DNA of 64,000 bases from a bacterium (GCA_004561555.1 SFVH01000002.1:1-64000); one strand, 5' to 3'. Shown: positions 26,730 through 35,360, counted from the first letter of the stretch. The notes: generated by a model from the letters alone, not told the origin. Translations and numbers: made by a program.

Positions 26730-29147
26730 ATGAGAAAATTCTGTTTTTATCTACGCCTGCTTTTTTTGGCGTTAGGGCTGTCGGCATTGTCAGCGATGGC
26801 TCAAGCTCCCAACGGTTACTACAAGAGTGCCGAGGGATTGAAACAAAAAGCGTTGTTGGCTAAACTCTGCGACATCGTGGGACCACACACCGTAGTGTCG
26901 TACGATGGTCTCTGGGAGGTGTTTGAGGAGTCGGATGTGCGTCCCGGCACCAACTATTATTGGGATATGTACTCCACTTCAAAATATCCTCTCGGACAAA
27001 AGAAGTGTGGCTCCGCCTCCAAGGTCGGCGATTGTGTCAACCGCGAACACTCCTTCCCAAAAAGTTGGTTTGGCGGCTCAAGACCTATGTATAGCGATGC
27101 TTTCCACCTTTATCCCACTGACGGTAGGGTAAACAATCAGCGCAGTAACTATCCTTTCGGTGAGTGTGCCAACGGCACCACATTGCCGTCGGCAAACGGT
27201 GTGGACGCTCTGGGTCGTCTCGGCTCTTCTACTTTCCCGGGCTATAGCGGCAAGGTGTTTGAGCCGGTAGACGAATATAAGGGCGACTTCGCTCGTTCGT
27301 ATTTCTACATGGCGGCGGCATACAACGACAAGATTGCCGGATGGAGCAGTCCGATGCTTGCCGGCAACAACTATCCTTGCTACACCACCTGGGCTATCAA
27401 TCTCCTTTTGAAATGGAATGAGCAAGACCCCGTGAGTGATAAGGAGATAGCCCGTAATAATGTCATCTATAAGTATCAGAAAAACCGCAACCCGTTTATC
27501 GACTATCCTGAACTCGCCGATTACATTTGGGGCGACAGGCAATCGGAAGCATGGACTCCCGGAGGTGTAGTTGCTCCCAAGATTATTTCGCCCTATAACG
27601 GCGATAACTATGATATGGGTATCACCACAACCTCCCGCACGCTCTCCAAGCAAATAAGTGTGTCGGCACAAGGCTTGACACAGCCGCTCACCGTAGGCAT
27701 CAGTGGCACGGGCTTCTCTTGCACGGTGGCTACCATTAGCGCTTCGGCAGCAAATGCAGGCACCACGCTCACCGTGAATTACTCCTCGGCAGTCGAAGCC
27801 ACTTCTCTGGGCACTCTCACGCTTACGAGCAGCGAGGTGTCGTCGACGGTGACTTTCAAAGCACAAGCGGTGACAGGCATCATCGCCAACAAAGCCACCG
27901 ACATCACCGCCAACTCTTTTGTGGCTAACTGGGTGGATGTGTCGGGCGACGGCTCCAACTATTCGCTCTCCGTGTATCTCGCCGACGGCACTACCTTGCT
28001 CCCGGGATATCCCAAGAGTGTTGCCGCTGCCGCTCAAGCCTATCTTGTGGGCGACCTCGATTATTCTGCAACATATAAGTATCAACTGTCGTCGGCTTCG
28101 GGCTTGACATCCAATGTGGTGAGCGTCACCACTGCCGACCCCGACCGTTGGATTGCATTTAATGTTTCGGGTGATGAGGTGTCGATTTCCGCTCTGCCTA
28201 ATGTGGCATCGCAGCCCTTGGAGATTGAGCTGTTGGCTGAATATGTTGAGGAGCCGCAAATCAATGTGGCAGTGACGGGTGGTTTCGAGCTGAGCCTCGA
28301 CAAGTCTACTTGGACTGATGAAATATCGGTAGATACCGAGACGGCTGAAACTATCGGTGCTACCTTCTATCTGCGATTGCCGGCAGTGGTTGCCGGAAGT
28401 TATAGCGGTGCACTTTCAGCTTTCACTCCCACGCTCGACGGTGCGGAGATAGCTGTGTCGGCTATCGTGCAAGAACCTGTCACTTTCTGTGAAGATTTCG
28501 AAAATCCGGGTGCGGCTCCTTATAGTACATTTGAATATGAGGGCACTGCTTGCCGCTGGAATATGGTGCAATGTGGCATCGCTTCGCGTACTAATGACAA
28601 ATTTAACGGCACTCAGGGTTTGTGTACCGCCAAGTCTTCCACTGCTTCTTCTTTTGAAATGAAGGAAGACAAGATGGATGGCGCCGGAACTTTGTCGTTT
28701 ATGGCTGCTCCTTATGGTTCCGATACTGACATTAAGTTGGCAGTGAGCTATTCCGTGGATTATGGCTCCACATGGCTCGATTTGACCACCTTCGACATCC
28801 CGGCTTCTACAACGCTTCAAGAGTATTCGGTCAACGTTAATGTATCTCATCCGGTGCGTTTCCGTTTCGTCAGAGAGTCAGGCTCTCGTTTGAATATCGA
28901 TGACATCACCATCACCTCAATGGCTTCATCAAAGAATTGTTTGAACTACGAAGGCGGCTGGGATGCTTATGCCGTCGACCATCGCTTGCGCATCGACACA
29001 GACGAGCCACGCACGGTGGCAATCTACACCGTCGATGCCCTGGAGGTGATGACCATTGACGTGACAGCAACCGCTATTGTCGACCTCCCCGCAGGCTATT
29101 ACATTGTGGTGAGTGGCAATGACGCCCATAAGGTGGCAATAAGATAA
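26730..29147 (+). CDS. Secreted endonuclease I family protein, probable T9SS cargo
   Basis: The 805-aa protein starts with a signal peptide (ending SAMAQ). The endonuclease I (EndA/NucM) domain covers about residues 26-270, with the His-Me finger motif NREHSFPKSWF (catalytic His107) and HLYPTDGRVNNQRSNYPFGE. Then come a beta-rich region (about 290-460) that looks like fibronectin-III-type modules and a jelly-roll-like domain (about 590-730). The C-terminus (DLPAGYYIVVSGNDAHKVAI) matches type A T9SS sorting signals. I infer export through PorV/PorU and surface or extracellular DNA degradation. A good terminator follows at 29169. Confidence 0.87.
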   Translation: MRKFCFYLRLLFLALGLSALSAMAQAPNGYYKSAEGLKQKALLAKLCDIVGPHTVVSYDGLWEVFEESDVRPGTNYYWDMYSTSKYPLGQKKCGSASKVGDCVNREHSFPKSWFGGSRPMYSDAFHLYPTDGRVNNQRSNYPFGECANGTTLPSANGVDALGRLGSSTFPGYSGKVFEPVDEYKGDFARSYFYMAAAYNDKIAGWSSPMLAGNNYPCYTTWAINLLLKWNEQDPVSDKEIARNNVIYKYQKNRNPFIDYPELADYIWGDRQSEAWTPGGVVAPKIISPYNGDNYDMGITTTSRTLSKQISVSAQGLTQPLTVGISGTGFSCTVATISASAANAGTTLTVNYSSAVEATSLGTLTLTSSEVSSTVTFKAQAVTGIIANKATDITANSFVANWVDVSGDGSNYSLSVYLADGTTLLPGYPKSVAAAAQAYLVGDLDYSATYKYQLSSASGLTSNVVSVTTADPDRWIAFNVSGDEVSISALPNVASQPLEIELLAEYVEEPQINVAVTGGFELSLDKSTWTDEISVDTETAETIGATFYLRLPAVVAGSYSGALSAFTPTLDGAEIAVSAIVQEPVTFCEDFENPGAAPYSTFEYEGTACRWNMVQCGIASRTNDKFNGTQGLCTAKSSTASSFEMKEDKMDGAGTLSFMAAPYGSDTDIKLAVSYSVDYGSTWLDLTTFDIPASTTLQEYSVNVNVSHPVRFRFVRESGSRLNIDDITITSMASSKNCLNYEGGWDAYAVDHRLRIDTDEPRTVAIYTVDALEVMTIDVTATAIVDLPAGYYIVVSGNDAHKVAIR

Positions 29148-29168
29148 TGTCTTTTGAACATATTTAAT

Positions 29169-29211
29169 GACGGCTTCGTCCTCTAAATTTGGGGGCGAAG
29201 CTGCTTTTTTT
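29169..29211 (+). terminator. Intrinsic terminator after the endonuclease gene
   Basis: GGCTTCGTCC and GGGGGCGAAGC form the stem around CTCTAAATTT, followed by TGC and seven T. It closes the long plus-strand operon that begins at 20820. Confidence 0.8.
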
Positions 29212-29219
29212 GTAGATTA

Positions 29220-29251
29220 TTTGGTAGTTATCAATATTATTTCTAAATTTG
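29220..29251 (+). promoter_or_regulatory. Promoter of the WG-repeat gene
   Basis: TTTG (29220-29223) and TAAATTTG (29244-29251) are separated by exactly 20 nt. The start codon used here is 26 bp downstream. Confidence 0.75.
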
Positions 29252-29276
29252 GAAATTGAAATCTAACTATAACATT

Positions 29277-31580
29277 ATGAAATCTTTACGACTTACTACT
29301 GCAATTGTTGCATTAATGGTTATAGCCTCGACGACTTTTCTACGAGCAGAGCCGAAAGCCGTGCCATATGTTACAAGCAATACTCACTATATGGTGTTGC
29401 AGAGTTTGGATTTTAGCTGGAGCGGCACTCAAACATTGTCTAACGTCCACGAAGGTGTGTTTTATATCAAGCAAAACAAGCGCCTGTCGTTTTATTTAGA
29501 CGACGGTCGCTGCCTGTTTGACGATGAATGGGAAGTGCCATCGGAGACTTACAATCGTCCGTACTTCGATGGCGGCGCGGCAGTGGTGAGAAAGCAATTG
29601 CCGGGATGGAAATACCAATACTATATCCTATATAAGGATGGCAGAATGAAGGAGCTGGAGCCGGGACTGAAGAATGTAAGTCAGTTTTGCGACGGCTTGG
29701 CGCTGATGCAAAAAGCCGACTACAAATGGACGTTTATCGACCTTAGCGGCAATCACGTATTTCCTAATCTCTCAGTGGATGGCAAAGACTATCAATGCAT
29801 CATTCGTCCGCTGAGCGAAGGGTTGCGTGGATATCTTTCTGCCGATAATAAATGGGGGTTTATCGATGCCGAGGGCAACATCAAGATTCAGCCACAGTTT
29901 AAAGCTGTCAAAGATTTCCATGAGGGCTTTGCTTTGGCGCTCGACAATGACGGCCTTTGTGTGATTAACACAAAAGGGGAGGTGGCTTTTCGTGTCAAAG
30001 GCAGCTGTTCGGCAGGCGACCTCTACAAGAGAAACGAATTTGGAGATATGCGTTGCGGTCTTATCAATATCGATGGGTTCATCTACGATAAGAGCGGCAC
30101 AATGCTCAAAGAGTTTAACTATGCTTGCCCGTTTTACGACGGCTATGCCTATGTGTCGCACAATTATACCGCATCGTTGGTTGATAAGCAGTTGAATGTG
30201 CTTCAGACGTTTGACAGCGATGATGTGTCGTCGTCGGACATCTCCGACGGGCTGATTAAACCTTATCCTTGCGGCTTTGTGTCGACGGCAAGGGGTGATA
30301 ATGTGTTTAACCACAAGGGCGAGCATATCATTGCGGCGTGGGATGTGGATTATAACAATTATATTCACAAATTTTCAGCATTTAGCGAAGCCGGAACCAC
30401 AATCTTCGAAGGTAAGGTCAATGGCAAACCTATCTTGGGCTTTATGCTTACCACCGGCGAAATCACTTGGATTTTCTCCGAAATGGCATTAACCGAGGAG
30501 GATTGGCAAAAGTTGCCCGACTCTCCGACGCCTCTGCCGGGTCCATATCCGAGAAAGCCCGGACCTCCTCAACCGCAACCCTATCCGCCGGTTGAAAAGA
30601 TTGGTTCGAAAGTCACTGAAACCGTGAAATATACCGTCACTGTAGAATGTAGCCCCGTTGATGGAGGCACGGCTAATGTCGTGGGCGGTCCGCAATTTGA
30701 ATACGGTGACAGTGCTACTATCGTGGCTTCGCCAAACGAAGATTGGCGTGTGGCGGGCATTGAAGTAAATGGTAAAAGGGTGGAAAAGATGCCGTTTGCC
30801 GTGGTAAACAACTCAAAGGTGGTAGTGAAATTTATTAAGAAAGAAGTGGTGGAAGCGCCGAAATGGTCCAACTGCTATCAAGGCACGCAAAACACCGACT
30901 TCGACGGTGTCCCGTTTGTGTTGACGTTCTACGGTGAAATCAGTGCCACCCCCACCATCGCCACTCCTTATGGCGACAATACCTACGGCTTCGTGGTGGC
31001 AATGTTTGACCCCACCCATCGCTTTGTGTCGAAGGATGCTTCCGCTTATATCTTTGCCTCGCCGTTCCGCATCGTGGGCTATCAGAAAGAGGAGACTTCC
31101 GGGAAGCAGTATATGGTGCTCGATGCAGGAAACATCTCGTTTGGAAAACTCGAAATCAACGCTTCCAATCCGTTAATGTCATTATATTTTAATTCGCTGA
31201 TGAGCATCAACGGCTATACCTCGCCGGAATTATTGAAACGGCGTTATCGTGTGGAGATGCGCGACATCAACGAAGAGACAGGCGAGTTTAGTTGCGGTGT
31301 GATGCAAGTGTATTCTTCCGAATACGGATGGCTCGACGGGGGTGATAAGCGACTGAAGGTATCCTCGCATGGCTTTATGATGTCGAAAACCGATAATGGC
31401 TTGCCTGCCGATTTCTTTGCCAATGTGAGGTTTTCTAAAGCCGATAAGCGCAACGATGTGTTGTGGTATCCGCCGTTGTTGTGGTATGACAACAAGCAGT
31501 CGGTGCTCGACGAAATCATCAACAATATGAAAAATGTTTATAGCACTTATAAATCCGACTATGACCTCCTTTGGGAGTGA
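29277..31580 (+). CDS. Exported WG-repeat protein with Pro-rich linker and B-repeat-like domain
   Basis: I use ATG 29277 (767 aa); an in-frame TTG at 29256 lies between the promoter and the ATG. A signal peptide ends near residue 25. Residues about 60-400 carry degenerate WG (KWG) repeats, best seen as NKWGFIDAEGNIKIQPQF. A proline-rich linker (TPLPGPYPRKPGPPQPQPYP) follows, then a domain like bacterial B-repeat modules (VECSPVDGGTANVVGG, VNGKRV). The C-terminal about 240 residues are not recognised. WG repeats are thought to mediate binding. The protein is likely periplasmic or outer-surface. It is monocistronic. Confidence 0.8.
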   Translation: MKSLRLTTAIVALMVIASTTFLRAEPKAVPYVTSNTHYMVLQSLDFSWSGTQTLSNVHEGVFYIKQNKRLSFYLDDGRCLFDDEWEVPSETYNRPYFDGGAAVVRKQLPGWKYQYYILYKDGRMKELEPGLKNVSQFCDGLALMQKADYKWTFIDLSGNHVFPNLSVDGKDYQCIIRPLSEGLRGYLSADNKWGFIDAEGNIKIQPQFKAVKDFHEGFALALDNDGLCVINTKGEVAFRVKGSCSAGDLYKRNEFGDMRCGLINIDGFIYDKSGTMLKEFNYACPFYDGYAYVSHNYTASLVDKQLNVLQTFDSDDVSSSDISDGLIKPYPCGFVSTARGDNVFNHKGEHIIAAWDVDYNNYIHKFSAFSEAGTTIFEGKVNGKPILGFMLTTGEITWIFSEMALTEEDWQKLPDSPTPLPGPYPRKPGPPQPQPYPPVEKIGSKVTETVKYTVTVECSPVDGGTANVVGGPQFEYGDSATIVASPNEDWRVAGIEVNGKRVEKMPFAVVNNSKVVVKFIKKEVVEAPKWSNCYQGTQNTDFDGVPFVLTFYGEISATPTIATPYGDNTYGFVVAMFDPTHRFVSKDASAYIFASPFRIVGYQKEETSGKQYMVLDAGNISFGKLEINASNPLMSLYFNSLMSINGYTSPELLKRRYRVEMRDINEETGEFSCGVMQVYSSEYGWLDGGDKRLKVSSHGFMMSKTDNGLPADFFANVRFSKADKRNDVLWYPPLLWYDNKQSVLDEIINNMKNVYSTYKSDYDLLWE

Positions 31581-31634
31581 TTAGGAGGCTTCGCGCTGTG
31601 AAGCGCTAATTGCATTACCATAAAAATTTTTTTT

Positions 31635-31687
31635 GTCGCAGATGGTAGATTGTGTCAAGCATAATCCGTCATCTGCGATTTTTTTAT
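31635..31687 (+). terminator. Intrinsic terminator after the WG-repeat gene
   Basis: TCGCAGATG and CATCTGCGA form a 9-bp stem with a long loop, followed by TTTTTTT. A T-rich run on the other side could let it work in both directions. Confidence 0.8.
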
Positions 31688-31785
31688 GATTTAGCGTGCC
31701 GATATCGGTAGCCTCCTTACAGCTACACTGTGAACGACTGTTAATTCGACGTTAATATATGTATCTTTCGGGGAGGGGTAATTTA

Positions 31786-31829
31786 CAAAAGTGTACTTTT
31801 GCAAAGTCAGAGTAAAATGTTTATTTTTG
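31786..31829 (+). promoter_or_regulatory. Promoter with overlapping palindrome, in a region without an annotated gene
   Basis: The -33 box TTTG (31798-31801) and -7 box TATTTTTG (31822-31829) are exactly 20 nt apart. A palindrome CAAAAGT-GT-ACTTTTG (31786-31801) overlaps the -33 box. The 8-mer GTCAGAGT is repeated directly at 31806-31813 and 31834-31841, either side of the -7 box. This looks like a regulated promoter that reads toward 32026. Confidence 0.6.
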
Positions 31830-31868
31830 AAAGGTCAGAGTTTATATTATTGCTCCTTAACCGGTGAT

Positions 31869-31970
31869 ATGAGTGGAGTTGTGCACGCGATGAGAATGTT
31901 GATTATGATGCTTCTTAACTCTCACACAGTGGGGCATCCAAGTGAGATGCATCCATCAATAGGAGTGTAG
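31869..31970 (+). CDS. Possible 33-residue small protein
   Basis: ATG at 31869 opens a 33-codon frame that ends in TAG. The product begins MSGVVHAMRMLIMMLLNSHT, with a short hydrophobic centre (residues 9-16) that might touch a membrane. The leader from the predicted transcription start is about 33 nt. There is no recognisable homologue and no Shine-Dalgarno, which is normal in Bacteroidota. It could equally be chance within a non-coding RNA. Confidence 0.3.
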   Translation: MSGVVHAMRMLIMMLLNSHTVGHPSEMHPSIGV

Positions 31971-31983
31971 CCGATAATAAAAC

Positions 31984-32026
31984 AAAGGAGAGCGGAAATT
32001 AGCAATGCTTGCTTCCGCTCTCCTTT
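31984..32026. terminator. Bidirectional terminator between the small-transcript locus and trigger factor
   Basis: AAAGGAGAGCGGAA pairs with TTCCGCTCTCCTTT (14-bp stem) around a loop containing TAGCAATGCTTGC. T-rich sequence follows on both strands. It ends tig transcription from the right and the candidate small transcript from the left. Confidence 0.85.
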
Positions 32027-32093
32027 GAATTTTCTTTATTTGTTCAGGTTGCAGGGTAATAACCCTATTACCTCTATTCACATGGCAATCTCC

Positions 32094-33437
32094 TTACTTG
32101 AAGAGAGAGTTAAACTCGTCGACGCTTACAGTCTTCTCTTCTACAGTGGCATTGTCCTTAATAGCGGTAAAGAGTTTGTCTTCAACAGCCTTGTCTACGA
32201 TGCCCTGACGATATTGCTTGTTGTTAATGAAATCCTCGGCATACTTCTCGATATATTCGTCGGGCACGTTGTTCATGCCATATTGAGCAAACTGTTGAGC
32301 TGCGAGAATCTTGGCTTCGCGCTTCACATCGTCGTCGTTCACCTTAATCTCAAATTGCTTAGCCACCTTCTCTTTGATGAGCTGCCATTTTGCTGCCGGA
32401 AGCATCTTTTTGTATTCCTCATCTACGTTTTCAGCAGTGATGTTCTCGTTTTTCTCAACAAGCCATTTCTTCAAGAACTCTTCCGGCAATTCGATGTCGC
32501 CCACCTTATCTTCGAGAGCCTTGCGAGCATCGAGGGTGAAGCGATAGTTGCTGTCGAGTTTGAGCTGACCGCCAATCATCTCTTTGAGTTTTGCCACATA
32601 TTCATCTTCGGTCTTCACGACATCCTTGCCAAACACGTTGTCGAAAAACTCTTGATTTTTTTCAGCGAGCTTGAGCACGAGAATTTCAGAGATAGTAAAG
32701 CGGAAGTCGCTCTTCACTTCAGCGGCCTGCTCCTTGTCGATGTTAAGCATCGAAGCCACCTCGGCATCATTGCCTTTGCTTGCTGCAGCGGGGTTGAATA
32801 CCACTTCGTCGCCCACTTTCTTTCCGTCAAATTTAGCTTTCTCGTCGGTGGTGCCGATATATTCCATTGATACGATGGTCTTGGTAGCGATGCCACCTTC
32901 TTTCACGTTTCCGGCTTCGTCAAGCTCCACTACTTCGCCTTTCACCAAAGCAGTGTCGTTGACCTCTTCGCCCGGTTGTTGCGAGCCGAAGCGACGGAGA
33001 AGGGCTTCGTCTTGCTTCTTCACCATCTCATCGTCGACGGTGATGTTGTAGTAAGCAATCTTAACAGCCTTGTCTACTGTGGCATCAAAGTCGGGAGCCA
33101 AGCCCACTTCAAAGGAGAAAGTAAACTCCGTGGCGTTGAAATCCAACTCCTTAACGTCGGTGGGCAACGGCTCGCCAAGCACGGCGAGCTTTTCATCGTC
33201 GATATATTTGAAGAGAGCATCAACGGTAACACGGTTGAGCACGTCGGCGAGCACTTGCTTGCCAAACATCTTTTTGAGCAATCCTGCCGGCACGTGACCC
33301 GGACGGAAGCCGTCGATATGGTGTTTTTGCCCAACGAGTTTAAGGTCTTTCTCTACTTTCTCTTGATAGTCATTCTTTTCCAACGACACTGTGATAACAC
33401 CTGCCACATTGCCGTTTTTTTGCATTGTTACATTCAT
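32094..33437 (-). CDS. tig: Trigger factor, ribosome-associated chaperone/PPIase
   Basis: Trigger factor binds the ribosome exit tunnel and assists folding of nascent chains. The 447-aa protein begins MNVTMQKNGNVAGVITVSLE. The ribosome-binding signature, normally GFRxGxxP, is seen as GFRPGHVPAGLLKKMFG. A degenerate PPIase (FKBP) domain covers about residues 150-240. The C-terminal arms are helical, Lys/Glu-rich, up to EFNSLFK. The PPIase segment is acidic and divergent, as in other Bacteroidota. It is monocistronic, with promoter 33502-33533 and terminator 31984-32026. Confidence 0.93.
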   Translation of the reverse strand: MNVTMQKNGNVAGVITVSLEKNDYQEKVEKDLKLVGQKHHIDGFRPGHVPAGLLKKMFGKQVLADVLNRVTVDALFKYIDDEKLAVLGEPLPTDVKELDFNATEFTFSFEVGLAPDFDATVDKAVKIAYYNITVDDEMVKKQDEALLRRFGSQQPGEEVNDTALVKGEVVELDEAGNVKEGGIATKTIVSMEYIGTTDEKAKFDGKKVGDEVVFNPAAASKGNDAEVASMLNIDKEQAAEVKSDFRFTISEILVLKLAEKNQEFFDNVFGKDVVKTEDEYVAKLKEMIGGQLKLDSNYRFTLDARKALEDKVGDIELPEEFLKKWLVEKNENITAENVDEEYKKMLPAAKWQLIKEKVAKQFEIKVNDDDVKREAKILAAQQFAQYGMNNVPDEYIEKYAEDFINNKQYRQGIVDKAVEDKLFTAIKDNATVEEKTVSVDEFNSLFK

Positions 33438-33501
33438 ATTCTATAAATCAATTATTTACGTATCTTTAGCGAGTAAAAAATCCGTCTACTCAATCGAAGT
33501 G

Positions 33502-33533
33502 CAAAATTACATCTATTTGGCGTATCACACAAA
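33502..33533 (-). promoter_or_regulatory. Promoter of trigger factor
   Basis: On the minus strand TTTG (33530-33533) and TAATTTTG (33502-33509) are separated by exactly 20 nt. The leader to the tig ATG is about 60 nt. Confidence 0.75.
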
Positions 33534-33601
33534 TTTAAGCCCTATTTTTTCCATTTTTTTAGTTTTTGCAAGAAAAATGATGCGAGCAAAGAAATTATTT
33601 G

Positions 33602-33609
33602 TAACTTTG
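33602..33609 (+). promoter_or_regulatory. -7 box of the thiamine operon promoter
   Basis: TAACTTTG lies just before the TPP riboswitch, so the riboswitch would be the first element of the transcript. A matching -33 box at the expected distance is weak. Confidence 0.6.
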
Positions 33610-33612
33610 CAG

Positions 33613-33692
33613 TGGAACAAAGGGGTGCCTTAAAGGCTGAGATTATACCCTCCGAACCTGAAGCGGATAATGCCGACGCAGGGATTGTTGAC
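33613..33692 (+). ncRNA. TPP riboswitch (THI element)
   Basis: The thi-box consensus is complete: GGGGTGCC, GGCTGAGA, then CCGAACCTGA, GCGGATAATGCCG and GCAGGGA. It senses thiamine pyrophosphate and lies about 60 nt before thiD. The stretch between the aptamer and thiD has no strong terminator, so control may be at translation initiation. It governs thiD to thiH. Confidence 0.95.
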
Positions 33693-33752
33693 ATCTTTCT
33701 CCCAACCGATAATTGCCTCCGATTGTTTCCATAATGATGAATAGTAATAATT

Positions 33753-34571
33753 ATGGAATATCCTGTAGTATTGTCAATAGCCGGTAGCGATTCGAGTGGT
33801 GGTGCCGGCATACAAGCCGACATCAAAACTATCTCCGCTCTCGGAGCCTATGCCGCCACGGCAATCACCGCCGTGACCGCTCAAAACACTATGGGCGTGA
33901 CGGCAGTGCAGGGCATCAGTCCCGACATCGTCAAAGCTCAGCTGGATGCCGTGTTTTGCGACCTCCATGTGAGGGCTGTGAAAATTGGTATGCTCTACTC
34001 CTCGGAGATAATAGAGGTGGTGGCTGATGCTTTAAAGAAATATCAGCCGGACAATGTGGTGCTCGACCCCGTGATGATTTCCACTTCCGGCAGCAAGCTC
34101 ATAGCCGACGATGCCATAGCTGCGATGGTGAGCCATCTGATGCCCTTGTCTACCATCGTCACCCCTAACCGCTTGGAGGCGGCACTGATTGCCGGCATCA
34201 AACTCAGCGGGATAACCGACGTCCTCGAAGCCGCTGAGCGTTTCATCGGGATGGGCTGTAATGCCGTGTTGATTAAAGGTGGCGATTTCATCTCCGACAA
34301 TTCCGACGACTATCTTTACACCTCCGACGACGAGGTGCAGATTTTCAAAACTCCGCGCATTCAGTCGCCCAATACCCACGGCACCGGCTGCACCCTTTCT
34401 TCTGCCATTGCCACGATGCTTGCCATGGGCGAGCCTCTTAATGAAGCTGTGGATAAAGCCAAAGCCTATATCACCAAAGCCATCGAAAGTGGTAAGAATG
34501 TGACTGTCGGTAAAGGGCATGGTCCGGTGAATCATTTTTTCAAACCTATATCTCTAAAAAAGGTAAGATGA
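33753..34571 (+). CDS. thiD: Hydroxymethylpyrimidine/phosphomethylpyrimidine kinase ThiD
   Basis: Phosphorylates HMP and HMP-P to HMP-PP for thiamine synthesis. The 272-aa ribokinase-fold protein starts VVLSIAGSDSSGGAGIQADIK, the family signature. It has TAVTAQNTMGV, KIGML, LDPVMISTSG and the anion-hole motif THGTGCTLSSAI with the catalytic Asp/Cys region. First gene after the riboswitch; its stop overlaps the thiS start (ATGA at 34568). In most Bacteroidales thiD stands elsewhere, so its place at the head of the operon is worth noting. Confidence 0.95.
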   Translation: MEYPVVLSIAGSDSSGGAGIQADIKTISALGAYAATAITAVTAQNTMGVTAVQGISPDIVKAQLDAVFCDLHVRAVKIGMLYSSEIIEVVADALKKYQPDNVVLDPVMISTSGSKLIADDAIAAMVSHLMPLSTIVTPNRLEAALIAGIKLSGITDVLEAAERFIGMGCNAVLIKGGDFISDNSDDYLYTSDDEVQIFKTPRIQSPNTHGTGCTLSSAIATMLAMGEPLNEAVDKAKAYITKAIESGKNVTVGKGHGPVNHFFKPISLKKVR

Positions 34572-34771
34572 TAACTATTACTCTTAACAACGAAAAAAAA
34601 CAGCTCAACGACAATCTCACGATTGCCCAACTCTTGGAACTGGAAGGTGTCACAGCAGTGAATATCGCTGTGGCGGTGAACAATGCCGTAGTGGCAAAGA
34701 CGGACTATGAAAGCAGTAAGCTCAGCGACGGCGACAGTGTGTTGATTATCAAAGCTTTCTACGGAGGATAG
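34568..34771 (+). CDS. thiS: Sulfur carrier protein ThiS
   Basis: A ubiquitin-like 67-aa protein that carries sulfur as a C-terminal thiocarboxylate to ThiG. It ends FYGG, with the diagnostic Gly-Gly. The beta-grasp pattern is seen in ITITLNNEKKQLNDNLTIAQ, NIAVAVNNAVV and LSDGDSVLII. The start overlaps the thiD stop, and the next gene begins 2 bp later, so translation is coupled. Adenylation by a ThiF-type enzyme is needed, but none is encoded in this operon. Confidence 0.95.
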   Translation: MITITLNNEKKQLNDNLTIAQLLELEGVTAVNIAVAVNNAVVAKTDYESSKLSDGDSVLIIKAFYGG

Positions 34772-34773
34772 CG

Positions 34774-35349
34774 ATGCTCCTTGTGGCTATCACTCCCGAA
34801 ATCACCTTGCCCGATGAGCCTCGCCGCATAGCGATGCTCCTTGATGCCGGCTTCGATGCCATACACATCCGTAAGCCCGGCATCAGCGACGACGATATGC
34901 GTCGCTATCTCGAGAAGCTACCTCCGAGGTTGCTCCCCGGCATAACCCTCGGCGACTGCCTTCATTTGGCTCAAGAATACGACGCGGGGGGAGTGCATCT
35001 CAATAGCCGTTGTCCGAGCGCGCCTGAAAGCTTTAAGGGCAGAGTGAGCCGCTCGTGCCACTGCCGCGAAGAGGTGATGGAAGCCGCTGCAATGAGCTAT
35101 GTGTTTCTCTCACCGATATTCGACAGCATAAGCAAGCAGGGCTACAAAGCGGCGTTCCCACTCCAACAACTACGCATGATTGCCTTAGAGGCACCCGTCG
35201 CAGTGGTGGGGTTGGGTGGTGTGACCGCTCGCAATATGCCATTACTGCGTGAGGCAGGTCTGAGCGGTGCGGCATTTCTCGGCTATCTGTTTGCCACCGA
35301 CATCGAGCAGATGAAACAGCGTATAAAATTAATAACCAATAATATATAA
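34774..35349 (+). CDS. ThiE/TenI-family protein, TenI-like
   Basis: A 191-aa TIM-barrel protein of the thiamine phosphate synthase superfamily. It has HIRKPGISDDDM, AGGVHLNSR, SCHCREEV, YVFLSPIFDSISKQGY and VVGLGGVTARNM. Compared with the ThiE at 35361 it lacks the QLRxK start and the [10 protein letters not shown] motif (here HLNSRCPSAP), which hold the pyrimidine diphosphate. I therefore prefer a TenI-like role, aromatisation of the thiazole tautomer, to synthase activity. A second synthase remains possible. It lies 2 bp after thiS and 11 bp before thiE. Confidence 0.8.
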   Translation: MLLVAITPEITLPDEPRRIAMLLDAGFDAIHIRKPGISDDDMRRYLEKLPPRLLPGITLGDCLHLAQEYDAGGVHLNSRCPSAPESFKGRVSRSCHCREEVMEAAAMSYVFLSPIFDSISKQGYKAAFPLQQLRMIALEAPVAVVGLGGVTARNMPLLREAGLSGAAFLGYLFATDIEQMKQRIKLITNNI

Positions 35350-35360
35350 CGACATTACCG

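Larger units (their letters stand above)
31836..32026 (+). ncRNA. Candidate small transcript (sRNA or mRNA of a 33-residue protein)
   Basis: The stretch 31581-32093 holds no normal gene. A complete promoter at 31798-31829 would start RNA near 31836, and the hairpin at 31984-32026 would end it, giving about 190 nt. It matches no RNA family I recognise. Inside it lies a 33-codon ORF (31869-31970). Expression is inferred only from the sites. Confidence 0.45.

Noticed and set aside
27078..28259. 393-codon minus-strand frame inside the endonuclease gene
   Set aside because: The sense strand has the signal peptide, catalytic motif and sorting end. The antisense frame is Arg/His/Gly-rich with no domain.
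32025..32870. Long plus-strand open frame (281 codons) antisense to tig
   Set aside because: It is the shadow of the trigger factor gene. Tig has full family signatures, a promoter and a terminator, whereas the antisense frame has no recognisable domain.
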